NCBI RefSeq assembly: GCF_001884735.1
Contig: NZ_MJAP01000003.1
Span: 613,369-677,368 of the forward strand
Direction of reading: 5' to 3'
Origin: Natronohydrobacter thiooxidans
GTDB lineage: Bacteria > Pseudomonadota > Alphaproteobacteria > Rhodobacterales > Rhodobacteraceae
Length of the DNA: 64,000 nt
Positions 1-8,611 of the stretch are shown here, in pieces; within the stretch, counting starts at the first letter, position 1, and each line of letters begins with the position of its first letter. The position numbers were made by a program, and so were the translations under genes. The notes under the pieces are model-generated. The model worked only from the letters and a program-made list of their open reading frames with translations, did not search any database and was not told where the DNA came from.

Positions 1-809
1 TGGCCATTGCCCATCGGCTTGCCCATAGTGACCACATCGGGCAGCACGCCCTGCTTCTGATGGGCCCAGAAATGGCTGCCACAGCGCCCGAAGCCGGCCT
101 GCACCTCGTCGCAGATCAAGAGCCCGCCCGCACGCCGCGCGGCATCCGCCGCCGGGCGCAGCCAGCCTTCGGCCTGCGTGGGAAAGCCTTCGTTCAGAAA
201 CAGCGGACAGACGATCAGCGCGGCAAAGCCGATGCCAGAACGTTCCAGATCGTCCATTGCTTCCTGCACTTTGGCCGCGAATCTCTGGCCGTCAGGGTCA
301 GGGATGCGATAGCTGTCAGGGGCCTCGACATGGCGCAGATACTGGCCAAGCCCGAAGCCGGTCTCGGGCACATTCGAGCGCGACAGATGGCTGACCAGCG
401 TGGTGTTGCCGTGATAGGTGGCGTCGGTGGCGATGATCCCGCGTTTGCCTGTGACACCTTCGGCCATGCGCAGCGCGATATCATTCGCCTCAGACCCGGT
501 GCAGGTCAGGATCGCGGTTTTCAGAGGGTCGTCAAAGGTTGCGGTCAGGCGCTCGACATAATCAAGGATGCCTTCGTGCAGATAGCGGGTATGGGTGTTC
601 AGCACCGCGGCCTGTTGCGCGATGGCCTGCACCACGCGCGGGTTGCAATGTCCGACATGCGGGACATTGTTGTAGCAGTCCAGATATTTGCGCCCCTCGG
701 CATCCCACATCCAGACCCCCTCACCCCGGACGATATGGACCGGATCGTCGTAGAAGGTCGAGACATTTGGCCCCAGAAGCGCCCGGCGTCTTTCGATCAG
801 TTCAACCAT
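1..809 (-). CDS. Class III PLP aminotransferase, partial (C-terminal part cut by window edge)
   Basis: Read on the minus strand from an ATG at 809, the frame stays open to base 1. It gives a fold-type I, class III aminotransferase: an N-terminal stretch with GEGVWMWDAEGRKYLDCY, the cofactor-phosphate region TCTGSEAND, an ICDEVQAGFGR segment with the PLP-ring Asp, and TMGKPMGNG at the very edge, whose Lys would be the Schiff-base residue. The last roughly 150 residues lie outside. Its start overlaps the tctA stop by 8 bp, so it is probably co-translated as the last visible gene of the tct operon. The family moves an amino group from an omega- or alpha-amine to pyruvate or 2-oxoglutarate; the substrate is unknown. 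A second class III aminotransferase sits in the facing operon at 7043, so the two may act in one pathway. Confidence 0.85.
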   Translation of the reverse strand, partial: MVELIERRRALLGPNVSTFYDDPVHIVRGEGVWMWDAEGRKYLDCYNNVPHVGHCNPRVVQAIAQQAAVLNTHTRYLHEGILDYVERLTATFDDPLKTAILTCTGSEANDIALRMAEGVTGKRGIIATDATYHGNTTLVSHLSRSNVPETGFGLGQYLRHVEAPDSYRIPDPDGQRFAAKVQEAMDDLERSGIGFAALIVCPLFLNEGFPTQAEGWLRPAADAARRAGGLLICDEVQAGFGRCGSHFWAHQKQGVLPDVVTMGKPMGNG

Positions 810-2292
810 CTGTGCGGCCTTTCCGGCGGGCTCTCACCACTGTCCAGATCTGCACTGCGATGGCGGCAACGATCATCAGGAACAGGACAAAGGCGATGGG
901 GCGGTCGATGAAATCCCAAGGCTCTCGCACCCGCGCCATGGCGATGCGCAGCCGGTCCTCCATCAGCTTGCCCAGCACAATGCCCAGAATGATGGGCGAG
1001 GTCGGCAGTTCCAGCCGCTTCAGGATGAAGCCGAAAAAGCCGAAAGCCGTGGCCACCGCAACATCGGTCAGCGAGTTGCGCAAGGTGTAGATGCCGATCA
1101 GGCTGAAGGTCAGGATCATGATCCCAAGGAAACGGTTGGGGATCAGCATCACCTTCATCAGCGTCCGGGTCGAGAAGAACAGGAAGGCGACGACGATCAC
1201 GTTCAGAATGAACAGGCCGATATAGAGCGCGTAGATGAAATCCATCTGCTGCGCAAAAAGGCGCGGGCCGGGGACGACATTGTGGACATAGAACACGGCC
1301 AGCATCATCGCTGTCAGTTCTTCGCCCGGGATGCCCAGTGCCAGGAGCGGGATCATCGCGGCGGCGGGAACCGAGTTGTTCGCGGCCTCCGAGGCGACGA
1401 TGCCTTCGGGGTTGCCCTTGCCGAAAGCCTCGGGCGTTTTCGAGGTTCTTTGCGCATAGGAATAGGACATGAATTGCGACATGAACTCACCCACGCCGGG
1501 GATCATCCCGCAGATGACACCGAAGGATGACGCGACGGCGGCAATGCGCTTGCAGATCCACAGATCGCGCATCTGGGTGAAGAAGCCCACTTTTTCGACA
1601 TGCGGCAGCGCGACGCGCTTGTCCTTGTCCATCAAGAGCACCAGTGCCTGGCTGATCGCAAACAGGCCCAGCACCACGACGATCAGATCGACGCCCGATT
1701 GCAACCATGACTGCCCGAAGGTGAAACGCTGGGTATAGGCGCTTGGCTCAATGCCGATGGTTGAAAGGAAAATGCCGAGACAGGCGAGGATCGCCGCAGG
1801 CAGCACCTGTCCGCGATGGGTCACGACGACCAGCACGATCCCCAGAAGTGCCGCCAGAAAGATCTCGCGCGCGCCGAACATCGGTGCGACCCTGGCCAGC
1901 ACGGGGGCCAGCAGCATCAGCGCGATGATGGACAGCATCGCGCCAATGAAGGAGGCGGAATAGGCCAGGCTCAGCGCGCGCCGCGCCTCGCCGCGCTTGG
2001 TCATCGGATAGCCGTCATAGGTGGTCAGTGCATTGACCGGCGTGCCGGGCGTGTTGACCAGAATGGCCGGGATCGCGCCGCCATACATCGAGGATCCGTA
2101 GATGCCCAGAAGCAGCGTCAGCCCGACAATCGGCTCCAGCGAGAAAGTTACCGGCAGGGCGATGGCGATGGCCACGGCGGCCCCGACACCGGGCATCGCA
2201 CCCACCAGCACACCGCCGATGGAGCCGATCAGCAGGGCGGCAATCACATCGAAGCGGGCCAGAAGTTGCAACCCATCAAGAAAGCTGTCCAT
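802..2292 (-). CDS. tctA: Tripartite tricarboxylate transporter, large permease (TctA family)
   Basis: The product is 496 residues, the normal TctA length, and is almost entirely hydrophobic with about 12 predicted membrane segments. It has the family's two PGVG motifs, one near residue 35 (GAMPGVGAAVA) and one near residue 263 (GMIPGVGEF). TctA is the inner-membrane channel of secondary transporters that take up carboxylates delivered by a periplasmic TctC protein. The start has a GAGGG ribosome site and lies 7 bp after tctB; its stop overlaps the aminotransferase start. The substrate cannot be read from sequence. An aminotransferase partner suggests an amino or keto acid rather than citrate. 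Confidence 0.93.
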   Translation of the reverse strand: MDSFLDGLQLLARFDVIAALLIGSIGGVLVGAMPGVGAAVAIAIALPVTFSLEPIVGLTLLLGIYGSSMYGGAIPAILVNTPGTPVNALTTYDGYPMTKRGEARRALSLAYSASFIGAMLSIIALMLLAPVLARVAPMFGAREIFLAALLGIVLVVVTHRGQVLPAAILACLGIFLSTIGIEPSAYTQRFTFGQSWLQSGVDLIVVVLGLFAISQALVLLMDKDKRVALPHVEKVGFFTQMRDLWICKRIAAVASSFGVICGMIPGVGEFMSQFMSYSYAQRTSKTPEAFGKGNPEGIVASEAANNSVPAAAMIPLLALGIPGEELTAMMLAVFYVHNVVPGPRLFAQQMDFIYALYIGLFILNVIVVAFLFFSTRTLMKVMLIPNRFLGIMILTFSLIGIYTLRNSLTDVAVATAFGFFGFILKRLELPTSPIILGIVLGKLMEDRLRIAMARVREPWDFIDRPIAFVLFLMIVAAIAVQIWTVVRARRKGRTDG

Positions 2293-2299
2293 GGAGCCC

Positions 2300-2854
2300 T
2301 CAGAAATAGCGCATCAGGATATAGCGAAGCGATCCTGGCGCATGGTCATAGATCGCGCCGGAGGGGATCTTCACATTCATGCCGGATTTGAAGAACAGCA
2401 CGACGAACAGGCCGAACCCTGCCGCGATCCAGACGGTCCGGCCCCGATAGCCCATGCGCAGGGCAAGGCCCGTGCAGAAGGCCAGCGTCGCGATCAGATA
2501 GCCGATCACCGGGATCACCAGCACATAAAGCATGTACCAGCCGATGAACTCCAGCGACCGCAGCCAGACCCCCGCCTCCTGCCAGCGGCCCGGGGTGCGG
2601 GTGACGCGAACGCGGGACATGGCGTTCAGCAGGCCGAACAGCACGATCCCCCCCAGCGACAGGGCAGGCCAGAGCCGCGGCTGCGCGGCCAGCCCCTTGC
2701 CCGGCAGCCAGGTGGTCTGCCACGGGATGGCCGCCAGCAGCAAAAGCGCGATCGTCATGCTGATCGTTACGAACAGGATCTCTCCCGGCTTGCGGCTTTC
2801 GGGGAAGACATGCGGATGATCCTCGTCTTGCTGATGCATCTGGCCAGTCTCCAT
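2300..2854 (-). CDS. tctB: Tripartite tricarboxylate transporter, small permease (TctB family)
   Basis: The product is 184 residues with about four membrane segments after a charged cytoplasmic N-terminus rich in His, Asp and Glu. The length, topology and position between tctC and tctA match TctB, the small membrane subunit that assembles with TctA. An internal ATG a few codons downstream is possible as the true start because the first six residues are not conserved in character. It is transcribed with tctC and tctA. Confidence 0.85.
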   Translation of the reverse strand: METGQMHQQDEDHPHVFPESRKPGEILFVTISMTIALLLLAAIPWQTTWLPGKGLAAQPRLWPALSLGGIVLFGLLNAMSRVRVTRTPGRWQEAGVWLRSLEFIGWYMLYVLVIPVIGYLIATLAFCTGLALRMGYRGRTVWIAAGFGLFVVLFFKSGMNVKIPSGAIYDHAPGSLRYILMRYF

Positions 2855-2959
2855 AGGCTTCAGACAAAGCGTTCACCGGGCCGAAGCCCGCCGGACTGCG
2901 GGCATCGGCAGGCTCTCTGCTCCCGGCCGCAACAGGGAGCGGAGAAAGGATTGCGGGCC

Positions 2960-3895
2960 TTACTCGCCAAGCATCGCGGCGATGTGCGCCGACACCGCAA
3001 TATCCGAGGCGATCCGGGCCTTCGCGTCTTCGGCATCCATCCAGTAGACGATGGCCCCCGTCTGCGCCGCCAGTTCCTGCGCGCGCGCCGATTCCAAGGT
3101 CTCCTGCGCCGATGCGATGATCTTCTCGCGCACGTCGGCCGGGGTGTCCTTGTGCACGAACAGACCGTTCCACAGCGAAATGTTCAGGTCCGGGACGACC
3201 GAGGCAAGTGTCGGCGCCTCCGGCACCACCGAGATCGGGCCTTCGGTGACTGCCGCAAGGATCTTCACGCTGTCGATGCAAGGCAGCAACTGCTGGATGG
3301 TGGTATTGATCACGTCAAAATCGCCCGATGCCAGCGAGTTGCAGTCCAGTGCGCCCGAAGAGGCTTCGCCGCCCCATTCGAAGCCGAGCTCTTTCGCGGC
3401 GGCAAAGCTGGCCTGCGTGGGCAGAAGGAAGGCACCGAAATGGCCCAGAAGTTGCGGGTTGGATTGCGAATGCGCGGCCAGTTCCTCCATGGTGGAGAAG
3501 GGCTGGTCAGCCCCGGTCGCGAGCACGAAAGGATAGGTCAGGAAGATGCCCAGCGGCTCGAACGGGTCGGGGTTCAGGCCGGGGACGCCGACCTCGGGGC
3601 CGACCACGGGAACATCCACGACAAAAGAGCCGATGGTATAGCCATCCGCCGGGGCAGCGGCGACTTCGGCGGCACCGGGGAAGGGGCCACCCTCGGAGGG
3701 TCGGTTGAGCACGGCTGCGGCAACCCCGTACCTGGCCTGAAAATCCTCGGCGATCATGCGGGTCAGGACATCCTCAAGATCGCCCGGCGGGAAGGGAACA
3801 ACGAAACTGACCGGACGATCCGGGTATTCGGCCAGCGCCGGGCCGCCAAGACCCAGGGCTGCCGCGGCGAGCATGACCAGTTTTGAATTCGGCAT
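2960..3895 (-). CDS. tctC: Tripartite tricarboxylate transporter, periplasmic binding protein (TctC/Bug family)
   Basis: The product is 311 residues with a clear signal peptide: a Lys near the N-terminus, an Ala/Leu-rich core, and a likely cleavage after ALA at residue 22. The mature start YPDRPVSFVVPFPPG is the characteristic first strand and ligand loop of Bug proteins, although the usual second half of that loop (GG.D...R) is altered here to GDLEDVLTR. It would capture a carboxylate in the periplasm and hand it to TctAB. It is the first gene of the operon, with a GGGAG ribosome site, and its promoter region carries the IclR-type motif described at 3911-3940. Confidence 0.9.
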   Translation of the reverse strand: MPNSKLVMLAAAALGLGGPALAEYPDRPVSFVVPFPPGDLEDVLTRMIAEDFQARYGVAAAVLNRPSEGGPFPGAAEVAAAPADGYTIGSFVVDVPVVGPEVGVPGLNPDPFEPLGIFLTYPFVLATGADQPFSTMEELAAHSQSNPQLLGHFGAFLLPTQASFAAAKELGFEWGGEASSGALDCNSLASGDFDVINTTIQQLLPCIDSVKILAAVTEGPISVVPEAPTLASVVPDLNISLWNGLFVHKDTPADVREKIIASAQETLESARAQELAAQTGAIVYWMDAEDAKARIASDIAVSAHIAAMLGE

Positions 3896-3910
3896 TGACG
3901 ATCTCCCGTT

Positions 3911-3940
3911 GGTTCATTATTATCACCAGTGGTTTAACAT
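3911..3940. promoter_or_regulatory. Probable IclR operator in the tctC-iclR divergent region
   Basis: The 30 bases beginning GGTTCATTATTATCACC match, with the same spacing, the reverse complement of 4878-4907 in front of the aldehyde dehydrogenase gene (GGTTCATTATATACACC). Both end in GGTT followed by an A/T-rich tail. Relative to its gene each copy has the same orientation and covers the predicted -10 region. The IclR gene begins 77 bp away on the opposite strand, so it is the natural candidate for the protein that binds. Confidence 0.6.
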
Positions 3941-4016
3941 AGACCAGAGAGTCGCCTTTCGTCAACGAAAATTGATCGGCGCGGCATCTGGCCGTCACAG
4001 CAACCGGGAAAGAACA

Positions 4017-4808
4017 ATGTCGAGCACTGTCGCTAAAGCCCTGTCACTACTTGACTACTTCTCAGAGGCAGAGCCCGAGATCGGATTGTCGGAACTTGCG
4101 CGCCGCTCTGGCGTGGACAAGGCAACCGTCCACCGGATGCTGGGGGTCATGTGCGACTATGGACTGCTGGAAAAGCGCGGAGATGCAAGGCTTTACCGGC
4201 TTGGCGCTGGTGTGTTGCGACTTGCGCGCGTGCGCGAAACGGCATTTCCGGTGACGTCGATCTTCCAGCAGGTCTTGGAGATGTTGTCTGCCGAGCTTGG
4301 TGAGACGGCCCATGCCTCGCTGATTTCCGGCCATGCGCTGGCAACCATCGGGGTCAGCGAAAGCAACCGTGGCAGCCGGGTTTCGCTTCTGGCCGGCGAA
4401 ATCCTACCGATGCACAGCACGGCCTCGGGACTGGTCGTCATGGCGTTTTCCAAGCCAGAACTCGTTGATCGCCTCCTGGGAGAGCCGCTGGCTGCCAAGA
4501 CATCGCGCACCATCACGGACCCCAGCATATTGCGCGCGCGCCTGCAGGAGGTGGCGCTGACCGGCTACGCCGAATCGGATCAGACCAATGAGGACGATGT
4601 TTATGGCATAGCCATGCCGGTCTTCGATTCCGATGGCGCCGTGACTGGCGCGATCGCAGTCGCCACGCCTGCGCACCGGATGACGAATGACCTGCGCCAA
4701 CAGGTGATCGCAGCCCTGTTCCGTGAGGCGGAAAAGCTGAACTATTCCCTTGGAGGCCGTCCGCCAGCCGCATTCAGGACCGCGGCATCCCGATACAGGC
4801 CAGACTGA
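4017..4808 (+). CDS. IclR-family transcriptional regulator
   Basis: The product is 263 residues, the usual IclR length. The N-terminal winged helix-turn-helix spans about residues 1-65 (AKALSLLDYF, then LSELARRSGVDKATVHRML), followed by the IclR effector-binding domain (about 85-250). The chosen ATG is preceded by GGGAAAG and begins the conserved helix 1; an upstream in-frame extension has no family character and would run through the divergent promoter. The gene lies between the tct operon (opposite strand) and the aldehyde dehydrogenase operon (same strand), both of which carry the same putative operator. It is probably their ligand-responsive regulator. Confidence 0.9.
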   Translation: MSSTVAKALSLLDYFSEAEPEIGLSELARRSGVDKATVHRMLGVMCDYGLLEKRGDARLYRLGAGVLRLARVRETAFPVTSIFQQVLEMLSAELGETAHASLISGHALATIGVSESNRGSRVSLLAGEILPMHSTASGLVVMAFSKPELVDRLLGEPLAAKTSRTITDPSILRARLQEVALTGYAESDQTNEDDVYGIAMPVFDSDGAVTGAIAVATPAHRMTNDLRQQVIAALFREAEKLNYSLGGRPPAAFRTAASRYRPD

Positions 4809-4877
4809 TCGACGGCCAGTCTTCGCGCCACGTGCCGGAAATGGCCTGTTGACCCGTCGGGTTTGTTCGCGCATTAT

Positions 4878-4907
4878 TATTAGAACCGATGGTGTATATA
4901 ATGAACC
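4878..4907. promoter_or_regulatory. Promoter and probable IclR operator of the aldehyde dehydrogenase operon
   Basis: This copy of the motif at 3911-3940 contains TATAAT at 4896-4901, a consensus -10 element. It lies only 9 bases before the ATG at 4911. No ribosome-binding sequence separates it from the start codon, so the transcript would begin at or next to the ATG. Confidence 0.55.
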
Positions 4908-4910
4908 GAT

Positions 4911-6392
4911 ATGGATCAGAATCAGATAACCGCACTTGCTGAAACACGGCTGGAGCCTTTCCAGCACCTGATCGACGGCCAGTCGGTCCCGGCCTCGGAC
5001 GGGCAGATGATGGCGGTCGTCTCGCCCATCGACGGGGCGCGGCTGACGACCTGTGCCCGGGGCACGGCGGCTGACACCGATGCCGCCATCGCCGCCGCGC
5101 GCCGGGCCTTTGATGACGGTCGCTGGGCAGATCTGCCCCCGAACGCGCGCAAGAAGATCCTGCTGAAATGGGCCGGGCTGATCGAGGCCAATGCGCTGGA
5201 GATTGCCGTTCTGGGCGTGCGCGAGAATGGCACCGAGATCGGCATGGCGCTGAAGGCCGAACCATTGTCGGCAGCGGCGGCGATCCGATATTATGCCGAG
5301 GCCATCGACAAGCTGCATGGCGAGGTTGCGCCGACCGATCCGGCCTTCCTTGGTCTTGTCCATCGCGAACCGGCGGGTGTGGTGGGCGCCATCGTGCCGT
5401 GGAACTTCCCGCTGATGATCGGCGCCTGGAAGATCGCGCCCGCGCTGGCCGCTGGCTGTACCATGGTGCTGAAACCGGCGGAAACCGCGTCGCTGACCCT
5501 TGTGCGGCTGGCGCAACTGGGGCTGGAGGCCGGACTGCCCCCCGGCGTTTTCAACGTCGTCACCGGCGAAGGTGCGGTTGTGGGCGCGGCGATTGCCGAA
5601 TCGATGGATGTCGATGTGCTGGTCTTCACCGGATCGGGGGCGACCGGGCGGCGGCTCTTGGAAGCCTCGGCGCGCTCGAACCTCAAGCGCGTCTATCTGG
5701 AGCTTGGTGGCAAATCGCCGAACATCGTCTTTGCCGATGCGCCCGATCTGGACGAGGCCGCCAAGGTCGCGGCCCATGGGATTTTCCGCAACTCGGGTCA
5801 GGTCTGCATCGCCGGGTCGCGGATTCTGGTCGAGCGCAGCATTCATACAGCCTTTGTCGAGAAGCTGGCTGCCCATGCCGCCGCGATCAGGGTGGGCAAT
5901 CCGCTGGACATTGCCACGCAGGCAGGCGCCGTCAATTCCGAACGGCAACTGAAGCAGAACCTTGCCTTCGTCGAAGAGGCGCGCGCGAATGGCCGCAAGG
6001 TGATCGGTGGCACGCGCATTCTGGAGGAAACCGGCGGCTATTACATGGCCCCCGCCATCGTGGCCGATGCCACCCCGCAGGACCGCGTTTTCCGCGAAGA
6101 GGTCTTTGGTCCGGTCGTCACCGTCACCCACTTTGACACCGAGGCCGAGGCCGTGGCACTGGCCAATGACACGGTTTACGGGCTGGCGGCGGCGGTCTGG
6201 ACCGCGAACCTGTCGCGGGCGCATCGGATGGTGCGCAAGATCCGCGCGGGGCTGGTGCATGTGAACACCTATGGCGGCTCTGATCTGACGGTGCCTTTGG
6301 GCGGGGTCAAGCAATCGGGCAACGGGCATGACAAATCGCTGCATGCTTTCGACAAGTATCTCGACCTGAAAACCGCATGGGTGAAACTGTGA
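4911..6392 (+). CDS. NAD(P)-dependent aldehyde dehydrogenase (PuuC-like)
   Basis: The product is 493 residues, full length for the aldehyde dehydrogenase superfamily. It has the oxyanion-hole region PWNFP, the cofactor motif FTGSGATG, the general base Glu264 in LELGGKSPN and the nucleophile Cys299 in SGQVCIAGS. The C-terminal KSLHAFDKYLDLKT segment resembles gamma-glutamyl-aminobutyraldehyde dehydrogenases (PuuC) and related aminoaldehyde enzymes. It would oxidise an aldehyde made by the omega-aminotransferase two genes downstream. Its stop overlaps the HAD gene. The start has no Shine-Dalgarno and sits next to the -10 box, so leaderless translation is likely unless a later start is used. Confidence 0.9.
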   Translation: MDQNQITALAETRLEPFQHLIDGQSVPASDGQMMAVVSPIDGARLTTCARGTAADTDAAIAAARRAFDDGRWADLPPNARKKILLKWAGLIEANALEIAVLGVRENGTEIGMALKAEPLSAAAAIRYYAEAIDKLHGEVAPTDPAFLGLVHREPAGVVGAIVPWNFPLMIGAWKIAPALAAGCTMVLKPAETASLTLVRLAQLGLEAGLPPGVFNVVTGEGAVVGAAIAESMDVDVLVFTGSGATGRRLLEASARSNLKRVYLELGGKSPNIVFADAPDLDEAAKVAAHGIFRNSGQVCIAGSRILVERSIHTAFVEKLAAHAAAIRVGNPLDIATQAGAVNSERQLKQNLAFVEEARANGRKVIGGTRILEETGGYYMAPAIVADATPQDRVFREEVFGPVVTVTHFDTEAEAVALANDTVYGLAAAVWTANLSRAHRMVRKIRAGLVHVNTYGGSDLTVPLGGVKQSGNGHDKSLHAFDKYLDLKTAWVKL

Positions 6393-7039
6393 GTCGCGCG
6401 CTGGTGCTGGATTTCGGGGGCGTGATCTCGAAAACCCTGTTCGAGACGCATGATCTGTCAGAGGCCGCGCTTGGCCTTGCGCCCGGAACGCTGACCTGGC
6501 GCGGGCCGTTCGCCCCGGAAAGCGATGCGCCCTGGCGCGCGATGCAGGCGGGCGAGATGTCGGAACGCGACTACTGGGCGCTCAGGATGCGGGACACGGC
6601 TGCGCTGGTGGGCGAGGTCTGGACCGCGTTTCCCCAGTTCGTTGCCCGTGTCCGGGGCGCGGACCCTGCGGCGGTGATCCGCGCCGAGGCGCTGGACGCC
6701 ATCGCGCAGGCCAAGGCTGCGGGGCACCGGCTGGCGATCCTGTCGAATGAGCTTGACCTGTTCTACGGTAAGGATTTCCGCAGCAAACTGCCCTTCCTTG
6801 CCGATTTCGACCTGATCATCGATGCCACCTATACCGGCATCCTGAAGCCGGACCCGCGCGCTTTTGCCCTTGTGACCGATGGGCTGAGCCTGCCCGCCGG
6901 GGCCTGCGTCTTTGTCGATGATCAGGCCAAGAACCTGCGCGGCGCGGCAGAGGTCGGCATGCCGCATGTGCATTTCGATGTCACCCGACCCGCCGACAGC
7001 TATGCCCGCGCCCTCACCCTGCTTGCCCAAGGAGCCTGA
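6377..7039 (+). CDS. HAD-superfamily hydrolase
   Basis: The product is 220 residues with the three HAD loops. Motif I is LDFGGVISKT (nucleophile Asp near residue 11; the usual second Asp is Gly, as in several HAD subfamily IA proteins). Motif II is ILSNE near residue 120. Motifs III/IV are KPDPRAF and FVDDQAKN near 155-180. It is a phosphatase- or dehalogenase-like hydrolase of unknown substrate. It overlaps the aldehyde dehydrogenase by 16 bp; a GTG at 6389 would instead give a 4-bp overlap. It lies 3 bp before the aminotransferase gene, so the three form one translationally linked unit. Confidence 0.85.
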   Translation: MGETVSRALVLDFGGVISKTLFETHDLSEAALGLAPGTLTWRGPFAPESDAPWRAMQAGEMSERDYWALRMRDTAALVGEVWTAFPQFVARVRGADPAAVIRAEALDAIAQAKAAGHRLAILSNELDLFYGKDFRSKLPFLADFDLIIDATYTGILKPDPRAFALVTDGLSLPAGACVFVDDQAKNLRGAAEVGMPHVHFDVTRPADSYARALTLLAQGA

Positions 7040-7042
7040 CCG

Positions 7043-8395
7043 ATGAAGGACTCAAATTTCCTCAAGGAAAACAATGCACGTCGGCTGTGGCACCCGATGG
7101 CGCATCCGGCGGAAAGTCTGGCCAACCCGCCCGACATCATTGTCGAGGCCGAGGGGGTGGAGATCATCGACATTGACGGTCGTCGCACCATCGATGCGGT
7201 GGGCGGGCTGTGGAATGTCAACCTTGGCTATTCCTGCCAGCCCGTGAAGGACGCCATTTCGGCGCAGCTGAACCGGCTGCCCTATTACTCGATCTTCCGC
7301 GGCACGACGAATGACAATGTGATCGAGCTGGCAGAGATGCTGGCCGCCTTCTTCGCCCCCGACGGGCTGAGCCGCGCCTTCTACACCTCTGGCGGATCGG
7401 ACGGGGTAGAGGTCGCGCTGCGGCTGGCGCGGCAGTATCACAAGATCCGGGGCGAAGGCGGCCGCGTCAAGTTTCTGAGCCTGAAGAAGGGCTATCACGG
7501 CACGCATACGCTGGGGGCCTCGGTCAACGGCAATGCCAATTTCCGCACCCAGTATGAGCCGCTGATGCCGGGCTGCTTCCACACGCCCGCGCCCTATACC
7601 TATCGCAACCCCTTCAACGAGACCGATCCCGAGCGACTGGCGCAGCTGTGTCTGGCGGCCATTGAGGACGAGATCAGGTTTCAGGATCCTTCCACCATCG
7701 CCGCTTTCATCATGGAGCCGGTGCTGGGCGCGGGTGGGGTCATCCCGCCGCATGCCAGCTTCATGCCGGGGGTGCGCGCGCTATGTTCCAAGTATGGCAT
7801 CCTGCTGATCGCCGATGAGGTGATCACCGCTTTCGGACGCACCGGCAGCCCGACAGGTTCGCGGCATTGGGGGGTACAGCCAGACCTGCTTGTTTCCGCC
7901 AAGGCGATCACCAACGGCTATTTCCCCTTCGGCGTCGTCATGGTGGCGGAAGGCGTGGCGGAAGTGTTCGAAAAGGACACCAGCGGGAAAGGGGCCATCG
8001 GGTCGGGCTATACCTATTCCGGCCATCCGGTCGGGGCGGCGGCGGCGATTGCCTGCCTGAGGGAAACCGAGCGGCTTCAGGTCCACCTCAACGCACGCGC
8101 GCGCGGGGATCAGCTTTTCGCCGGGCTGCAGGCCCTGATGGCGCGGCATGAGGTGATCGGCGACGTGCGCGGCGGGCATGGGCTGATGTGCGCGCTGGAA
8201 CTGGTCTCTGACCGCGCGGCCAAGACGCCCATCGACAAGAAGACCATCGCCCGCGTGCATCGCGCGACCTATGAGGCGGGGGTGATGGTCCGGGTGTCGG
8301 GCAACAACATCATCCTGTCGCCGCCGCTGGTCCTGTCAGAGGCGGATGCGGAGAGGATCCTGTCGGCGCTGGAGGCGGGGTTCACCGCTCTCTGA
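7043..8395 (+). CDS. Class III omega-aminotransferase
   Basis: The product is 450 residues with the full class III pattern: an N-terminal LWHPMAHPAE substrate region, YTSGGSDGVE for the PLP phosphate, LLIADEVITAFGRTG with the PLP Asp, and SAKAITNGYFPFG with the Schiff-base Lys. It resembles beta-alanine/putrescine:pyruvate aminotransferases. In the operon its aldehyde product would go to the upstream aldehyde dehydrogenase. The gene ends 23 bp before a strong intrinsic terminator. The exact amine is not readable. Confidence 0.92.
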   Translation: MKDSNFLKENNARRLWHPMAHPAESLANPPDIIVEAEGVEIIDIDGRRTIDAVGGLWNVNLGYSCQPVKDAISAQLNRLPYYSIFRGTTNDNVIELAEMLAAFFAPDGLSRAFYTSGGSDGVEVALRLARQYHKIRGEGGRVKFLSLKKGYHGTHTLGASVNGNANFRTQYEPLMPGCFHTPAPYTYRNPFNETDPERLAQLCLAAIEDEIRFQDPSTIAAFIMEPVLGAGGVIPPHASFMPGVRALCSKYGILLIADEVITAFGRTGSPTGSRHWGVQPDLLVSAKAITNGYFPFGVVMVAEGVAEVFEKDTSGKGAIGSGYTYSGHPVGAAAAIACLRETERLQVHLNARARGDQLFAGLQALMARHEVIGDVRGGHGLMCALELVSDRAAKTPIDKKTIARVHRATYEAGVMVRVSGNNIILSPPLVLSEADAERILSALEAGFTAL

Positions 8396-8418
8396 TCCGG
8401 ATTGCAAAAGCGAAAGAC

Positions 8419-8446
8419 CCGCCCCTGATCCATGGGGCGGTTTTTT
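8419..8446 (+). terminator. Intrinsic terminator after the aminotransferase operon
   Basis: A 7-bp GC stem (CCGCCCC / GGGGCGG) with an 8-base loop is followed directly by six T residues at 8441-8446, the standard layout of a rho-independent terminator. Confidence 0.88.
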
Positions 8447-8566
8447 CATGCATCGGGTCCGTGTGCGACCATCGCGATTTGCAGCAAGAGGTATCTTTCA
8501 GCGACAGGTACCGGGGTGGATCTGAGCGATCTTCGGGGGGCTTGCCGGTTTGATTCAAGTCAATTC

Positions 8567-8580
8567 GTTGCAGGTGCAAC
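8567..8580. promoter_or_regulatory. GTTGCA-GG-TGCAAC palindrome, probable MarR operator
   Basis: This is a perfect 6-bp inverted repeat with a 2-base centre, 31 bp upstream of the MarR start at 8612. The same arms recur at 10249-10262 and, with one mismatch, at 10221-10234 in front of hmgA. It is therefore likely an autoregulatory site of the adjacent MarR protein. Confidence 0.7.
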
Positions 8581-8611
8581 CAGTGTACTCTGTGCAAAAC
8601 GGGATCATCGC

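Noticed and set aside
2102..3886. 594-codon plus-strand frame across tctA, tctB and tctC
   Set aside because: It is antisense to three recognisable transporter genes, with no motif and Arg/Gln/His-rich composition.
4404..6344. 646-codon open frame on the minus strand across the IclR and aldehyde dehydrogenase genes
   Set aside because: It is the antisense of two clear genes and its product (His/Arg/Gly-rich) has no family features; high GC leaves such frames open.
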